The translations under genes and the position numbers were made by a program. From Marinisporobacter balticus (lineage in GTDB: Bacteria; Bacillota; Clostridia; Peptostreptococcales; Thermotaleaceae), in contig NZ_SLWV01000022.1 of assembly GCF_004345705.1 (NCBI RefSeq), positions 6,007-70,006 of the forward strand: a stretch of DNA of 64,000 nt, in the 5' to 3' direction. Of this stretch, positions 59,935 to 64,000 are shown piece after piece. Positions within the stretch are counted from its first letter, which is position 1; every line of letters begins with the position of its first letter. The notes under the pieces were generated by a model. The model was not told the origin of the DNA, made no database searches, and saw only the letters and a program-made list of their open reading frames with translations.

Positions 59935-61551
59935 TTGCGTCAAAATCATAAATATAGCGTATGGATCTGTATTATTTTGATCCTTTTCCTTTTCACTTTA
60001 CAAGTAAATGCAATAAGTATTGAAAAACTATCTCCTACGAAGGGCGCCCTTTTTAAAATCAGTCCATTTACAAATATATTTTTGCTGGAAGGCTTTTCAA
60101 TTCAGCTTATGTCATTAAAAAAATACATAGGTACTGTATTTACTATATATACTTTTTTTATTGCTCTACTTATTTCTATGGAGAATAAAAATCCTTCAAA
60201 GACCATTGCATGGATATTGATCCTTGTATTAATTCCAATTGTAGGATTTATACTCTATTTATTTATGGGTCAAAATGTTAGAAAGAAAAAAATATTTAAA
60301 AATAAAGAAACAAGAGACTTTCCATATTTTGAACAAATCGCAAATATTCAAAAAGAAGCGATAAAAGATAACGCATTGTTCAAAGATAGTGAAAGTTTCG
60401 TAAAAAAAAGATTGATTCATTTAATATTAAATAGTGCAAAAACGCCATTTACCGTTAATAATCAGCTAAATGTACTAACCAACGGGAATGAAACTTTTGC
60501 ATCCATTATTACTTCATTAAAAAGTGCACGCCATCATATTCATTTAGAATACTTTATTATAAAAGAGGATCATATTGGTACAATCATCAAAAATCTTCTC
60601 ATGAAAAAGGCCAGAGAAGGGATAGAAGTTCGGGTTATTTATGATAGTGTAGGAAGCTGGCGATTGAGCAAGAATTATTTGCAAGAAATGCAAAACTCAG
60701 GTGTAGAGATTCATGCTTTTTCTCCTGTAGTTTTCCCTTTGCTCAGTAGAAAATTAAATTATAGGAATCACAGGAAAATTATTGTGATCGATGGTAAAAT
60801 AGGATTTTTAGGTGGCTTAAATATTGGAGATGAATATTTAGGAAAAGATCCTAATTTAGGTTTTTGGAGAGATAGCCATTTGAAAGTCGAAGGCGAGGCT
60901 GTTTATGGCGTACAAAATATTTTCTTAATGGATTGGTTATTTGTAAGTAAACAGGAAATTGATTTTAATCATTTTTATTTTCCGAAACTTTCCTATTACG
61001 GAGAACAATTAATACAGATTACTGCAAGTGGCCCTTATTCTGATTGGGAATCTATCATGCAAGCTTATTTTTCCACCATTTCTTCTGCGGAAGATCGGAT
61101 ATGGATTAATACCCCTTATCTTGTTCCAGGAGAAAGTATAATGATGGCATTGAAGACAGCTGCTCTCAGCGGTGTAGATGTACGTATTATTCTTCCAGAT
61201 AAACCAGATCATCAAACCGTATTTTGGGCTTCCATGTCAAATGTTGAAGAATTATTAGAAGCTGGTGTTAAGGTATACCGATATAAAAAAGGGTTTATCC
61301 ACGCAAAAGTACTGCTTGTAGATGGGGTAGCAGCATCCGTAGGCACAGCAAATTTAGACATAAGAAGCTTTCAGATAAATTTTGAAATAAACGCTTTTAT
61401 ATATGAACCGTCTATTATCGAAGATCTTGAAAGAAATTTCTTAATAGATGTAGCGGATAGTGAGGAAATACAATTAGAATTCTATCTAAAAAGGCCGCTC
61501 CTCAATAAAGTAAAAGAATCCATATCAAGATTATTTTCACCATTATTGTAG
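59935..61551 (+). CDS. cls: Cardiolipin synthase
   Basis: Condenses two phosphatidylglycerols to cardiolipin. It is 538 residues with N-terminal membrane helices (about 8-28, 60-80 and 92-112), then two phospholipase-D domains with HKD motifs HRKIIVIDGKIGFLGG and HAKVLLVDGVAASVGTANLD. The start is TTG 59935, 9 nt after AAAGGAGG; the open frame begins at TTG 59911 without a ribosome binding site. A TATAAT (59888-59893) with a TAAACA -35 at 17 bp is the likely promoter. Confidence 0.94.
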   Translation: MRQNHKYSVWICIILILFLFTLQVNAISIEKLSPTKGALFKISPFTNIFLLEGFSIQLMSLKKYIGTVFTIYTFFIALLISMENKNPSKTIAWILILVLIPIVGFILYLFMGQNVRKKKIFKNKETRDFPYFEQIANIQKEAIKDNALFKDSESFVKKRLIHLILNSAKTPFTVNNQLNVLTNGNETFASIITSLKSARHHIHLEYFIIKEDHIGTIIKNLLMKKAREGIEVRVIYDSVGSWRLSKNYLQEMQNSGVEIHAFSPVVFPLLSRKLNYRNHRKIIVIDGKIGFLGGLNIGDEYLGKDPNLGFWRDSHLKVEGEAVYGVQNIFLMDWLFVSKQEIDFNHFYFPKLSYYGEQLIQITASGPYSDWESIMQAYFSTISSAEDRIWINTPYLVPGESIMMALKTAALSGVDVRIILPDKPDHQTVFWASMSNVEELLEAGVKVYRYKKGFIHAKVLLVDGVAASVGTANLDIRSFQINFEINAFIYEPSIIEDLERNFLIDVADSEEIQLEFYLKRPLLNKVKESISRLFSPLL

Positions 61552-61570
61552 ATAATAACAAAGGACATAT

Positions 61571-61610
61571 AAAAAATCAGGGAGTACATAAATAGGCTCC
61601 CTGATTTTTT
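61571..61610. terminator. Bidirectional terminator between cls and typA
   Basis: AAAAAATCAGGGAG (61571-61584) pairs perfectly with CTCCCTGATTTTTT (61597-61610), serving both convergent genes. Confidence 0.94.
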
Positions 61611-61611
61611 G

Positions 61612-63426
61612 TTAATTTCTAGATCCAGATTTCGCACGTTGCTGCTTATCTAATATTTTTTTTCTTAGACGAATACTTTCTGGTGTCACTTCTACCAACT
61701 CATCTTCAGCAATGAATTCCAATGCTTGCTCTAAAGACATTGGCATTATAGGCACAAGTTTTACTGCGTCATCAGATCCAGAAGCACGTACATTTGTAAG
61801 CTGCTTACGCTTGCAAACATTTACAATAATATCTCCTGCTCTAGCATTTTCTCCAACGATCATGCCTTCATACACTTCTGTATTTGGTCCAATGAATAGA
61901 TTGCCTCTATCTTGTGCCCCAAATAATCCATAGGCTACAGCCGTACCTGTTTCAAAAGCTACTAAAGAACCTTTTGTTCTTGTAGGAATTTCCCCTTTAT
62001 GAGATGTATATCCTGCAAATATATGGTTCATTATACCATTTCCACGTGTGTCTGTCATAAATTGAGAACGGTACCCAATCAAGCCTCTTGCAGGGATATT
62101 AAACTCTAGTTTTACTGATCCATTCGCATTCGTAACCATATTGGTCATTTCACCTTTTCGCTGTCCTAGTGTTTCAATAACAACACCCATATATTCCTCT
62201 GGAACATCAATAGTTACCTGCTCCATCGGTTCACATGTTTTCCCATCAATCTTTTTAAGGATTACCTCTGGTCTAGATACCGATAGTTCATAACCTTCTC
62301 TTCTCATATTTTCAATTAAGATAGATAGGTGCAATTCTCCACGACCCGATACTTTAAAAGAATCTGCAGAATCTGTTTCTTCTACACGTAAAGATACATT
62401 AGATAGAAGCTCTTTTTCTAATCTATCTTTTAGATGTCTACTTGTTACAAACTTTCCTTCTCTACCTGCATAAGGGCTATTATTTACAATAAAAGTCATA
62501 GCAATAGTAGGTTCATCAATCTTTATAAAAGGTAGGGGTTCTACCTTTTCTGTTGAACAGATTGTTTCCCCAATATTTATCTCATCATTTCCAGCTAGTG
62601 CAACAATTTCTCCAAATTGTGCTTCTTCAGTTTCTTCCTTTTTTAATCCTTCATAAGTATAGAGTTTACTCACTCTAAACTTTTTGAATGTTCCATCCGC
62701 AACACATAGAACCACTTCTTGATTTTTCTTAATAGATCCTCTACGGATTTTTCCAATACCAATTCTACCAACATATTTGTCATAGTCAATAGAAGAAATT
62801 CTTAGCTGCAATCCATCCTCTAAAATTCCTTCAGGTGCAGGAACTTCTTTTATGATCATATCAAAGAGTGGCGTCATATCTTGATCTGCCTCTTTAATCT
62901 CATATTTTGCAATCCCATTTTTTGCAGAAGCATAGATTACAGGGAAATCTAATTGCGCATCATCTGCATCTAACTCAATAAACAAGTCTAATACTTTATC
63001 TAAAACTTCTGGTGTTCTTGCTTCAGGTCTATCGATTTTATTTACAACAACAATCGGCTTTAATCCTGATTCTAAAGCTTTTCTTAATACAAATTTTGTT
63101 TGTGGCATAGGTCCTTCATATGCATCAACTAATAATAATACCCCATCCACCATTTGCATAATTCGTTCTACCTCTCCACCAAAATCAGCATGTCCAGGTG
63201 TATCCACTACGTTTATCTTTACATCATTATACATAATAGATGTATTTTTTGAAAGAATTGTAATACCTCTTTCTTTTTCTAAATCATTGGAATCCATTAC
63301 TCTTTCTTCTACACGTTCATTGCTTCTAAACGTCCCACTTTGTTTTAACATCTCATCTACTAATGTAGTTTTTCCATGGTCAACATGGGCGATAATTGCT
63401 ACATTTCTTATATTTTCTCGAATCAT
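61612..63426 (-). CDS. typA: Translational GTPase TypA/BipA
   Basis: Ribosome-associated GTPase used in 50S assembly and stress or cold growth. It is 604 residues, with G domain motifs AHVDHGKTTL, DTPGHADFGGEV, NKID and SAKNG, then EF-Tu domain II, an EF-G-like domain (GRGELHLSILIENMRREGYE), and the TypA-specific C-terminal domain (GTAVAYGLFGAQDRGNLFIGP; RKQLTNVRASGSDDAVKLVPI). AGAGGAAG lies ahead of the ATG. Confidence 0.97.
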   Translation of the reverse strand: MIRENIRNVAIIAHVDHGKTTLVDEMLKQSGTFRSNERVEERVMDSNDLEKERGITILSKNTSIMYNDVKINVVDTPGHADFGGEVERIMQMVDGVLLLVDAYEGPMPQTKFVLRKALESGLKPIVVVNKIDRPEARTPEVLDKVLDLFIELDADDAQLDFPVIYASAKNGIAKYEIKEADQDMTPLFDMIIKEVPAPEGILEDGLQLRISSIDYDKYVGRIGIGKIRRGSIKKNQEVVLCVADGTFKKFRVSKLYTYEGLKKEETEEAQFGEIVALAGNDEINIGETICSTEKVEPLPFIKIDEPTIAMTFIVNNSPYAGREGKFVTSRHLKDRLEKELLSNVSLRVEETDSADSFKVSGRGELHLSILIENMRREGYELSVSRPEVILKKIDGKTCEPMEQVTIDVPEEYMGVVIETLGQRKGEMTNMVTNANGSVKLEFNIPARGLIGYRSQFMTDTRGNGIMNHIFAGYTSHKGEIPTRTKGSLVAFETGTAVAYGLFGAQDRGNLFIGPNTEVYEGMIVGENARAGDIIVNVCKRKQLTNVRASGSDDAVKLVPIMPMSLEQALEFIAEDELVEVTPESIRLRKKILDKQQRAKSGSRN

Positions 63427-63573
63427 CGAATACTTCCTCTCAAATAAATTAGTAACACACTATTTTAACACAAAAATTGATTAAAAACCAATCTATTGTA
63501 AAAAAAATTACAAACTATAACTTTTCACTGTTTAGTTTTCCACAATTTTAAGATTTTATGATTTACCATAAAC

Positions 63574-63605
63574 TAAAAAAATACCCATCTAAGAATGATA
63601 GGTAT
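63574..63605 (-). terminator. Terminator of the rRNA-tRNA operon
   Basis: ATACCTATC-N7-GATGGGTAT (one G-U pair) followed by seven T on the minus strand, 13 bp after the last tRNA. Confidence 0.9.
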
Positions 63606-63617
63606 CCTTCTATATAC

Positions 63618-63708
63618 TGGCGGAGAAGGCGGGATTCGAACCCGCGCACCAGTTACCCGATCTAACGGTTTAGCAAACCGTCCTCTTGAGCCTCTTGAGT
63701 ACTTCTCC
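63618..63708 (-). tRNA. tRNA-Ser (anticodon GCT)
   Basis: 91-nt class II tRNA with a long variable arm and encoded CCA. The anticodon stem ACGGT/ACCGT holds loop TTGCTAA, anticodon GCT, reading AGC and AGU. The acceptor stem GGAGAAG pairs with CTTCTCC. The T-arm has GGTTCGAATCC. Confidence 0.97.
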
Positions 63709-63720
63709 ATACAAATAAAG

Positions 63721-63804
63721 TGGTGCGGGTGGAGGGACTTGAACCCCCACGCCGTAAGCGCTAGATCCTAAGTCTAGTGCGTCTGCCAATTCCGCCACAC
63801 CCGC
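63721..63804 (-). tRNA. tRNA-Leu (anticodon TAG)
   Basis: 84-nt class II tRNA with encoded CCA. The anticodon stem CTAGA/TCTAG holds loop CTTAGGA, anticodon TAG, reading CUA. The acceptor GCGGGTG pairs with CACCCGC. Confidence 0.97.
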
Positions 63805-63822
63805 ATAATATTCTTTTTTAAA

Positions 63823-63898
63823 TGGTGGGCGCAATAGGGCTCGAACCTATGACCCCCTGCTTGTAAGGCAGGTGCTCTCCCAGCTGAGCTATGCGCCC
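63823..63898 (-). tRNA. tRNA-Val (anticodon TAC)
   Basis: 76-nt tRNA with encoded CCA. The anticodon stem CCTGC/GCAGG holds loop CTTACAA, anticodon TAC, reading GUA. The acceptor GGGCGCA pairs with TGCGCCC. It lies directly after the 5S rRNA. Confidence 0.97.
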
Positions 63899-63907
63899 AA
63901 ATCCAAA

Positions 63908-64000
63908 CCAGCAACGACCTACTCTCCCAGGCAGTTACCCACCAAGTACCATCAGCGCTGAAGGGCTTAACTTCTGTGTTCGGTATGGGAACAGGTGTGA
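63908..64000 (-). rRNA. rrf: 5S ribosomal RNA (partial, 5' end beyond window)
   Basis: The minus strand reads conserved 5S segments in order: CCGAACACAGAAGTTAAGC, CTGATGGTACTTGG, and GGGAGAGTAGGTCGTTGC. The 5' part is cut by the window edge. It marks the 3' end of an rRNA operon followed by Val, Leu and Ser tRNAs. Confidence 0.95.

Overview
This window comes from a low-GC, anaerobic, spore-forming member of the Clostridia. Evidence for this is the AT-rich intergenic DNA, strong AAGGAGG-type ribosome binding sites, and a block of Firmicutes sporulation genes in Bacillus-like order (purR, spoVG, glmU, prs, pth, mfd, spoVT, yabM/N/O/P/Q, divIC, yabR, spoIIE, yabS, yabT, tilS, ftsH). The species cannot be named from sequence alone. 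No insertion sequence, prophage or CRISPR array was seen. Most genes lie on the minus strand.

Layout. (a) 1-3075: a glycine-betaine/proline-type ABC transporter, with the ATPase cut by the window edge, behind a long leader carrying inverted and direct repeats. (b) 3786-12941: a complete methylmalonyl-CoA module. It holds a CoA-transferase, split B12-dependent mutase, MeaB chaperone GTPase, epimerase and the four subunits of a Na+-pumping methylmalonyl-CoA decarboxylase. Together these convert succinate to propionate while exporting Na+. (c) 13123-19063: a DUF3870 protein, an AspT/YidE-type membrane transporter, and a histidine kinase/sigma-54 activator pair. A good -24/-12 promoter and 25-bp repeats sit upstream of the transporter, so the two-component system very probably controls it and perhaps the genes beyond it. 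(d) 19423-44293: the conserved housekeeping/sporulation superoperon region, with HU, Ppx/GppA and a PrsA-type foldase added. (e) 44521-50370: murC (divergent from purR), a membrane-anchored protein of unknown function, an LCP cell-wall ligase, and hbd plus crt for 3-hydroxyacyl-CoA conversion. (f) 50552-52390: aspartokinase behind a lysine riboswitch. (g) 52391-61551: an NhaC-type antiporter, a zinc-ribbon protein, Tpx, an orphan metQ behind a SAM-I riboswitch, a flavin oxidoreductase, an XRE regulator, an EamA exporter and cardiolipin synthase. (h) 61612-64000: typA, then tRNA-Ser, tRNA-Leu, tRNA-Val and the 3' part of a 5S rRNA, which is the distal end of an rRNA operon on the minus strand.

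The most informative non-coding signals are the sigma-54 promoter and repeats (15240-15485), a spoIIE promoter with the unusual 21-bp spacing and an overlapping Spo0A box (27265-27300), a PurBox pair before purR, two riboswitches, a frameshifted remnant of a metallo-beta-lactamase-fold gene (54908-55020), and paired operators before the betaine transporter. I did not find a clearly new multi-gene system. The best lead is the sigma-54-controlled transporter/DUF3870/methylmalonyl-CoA neighbourhood.
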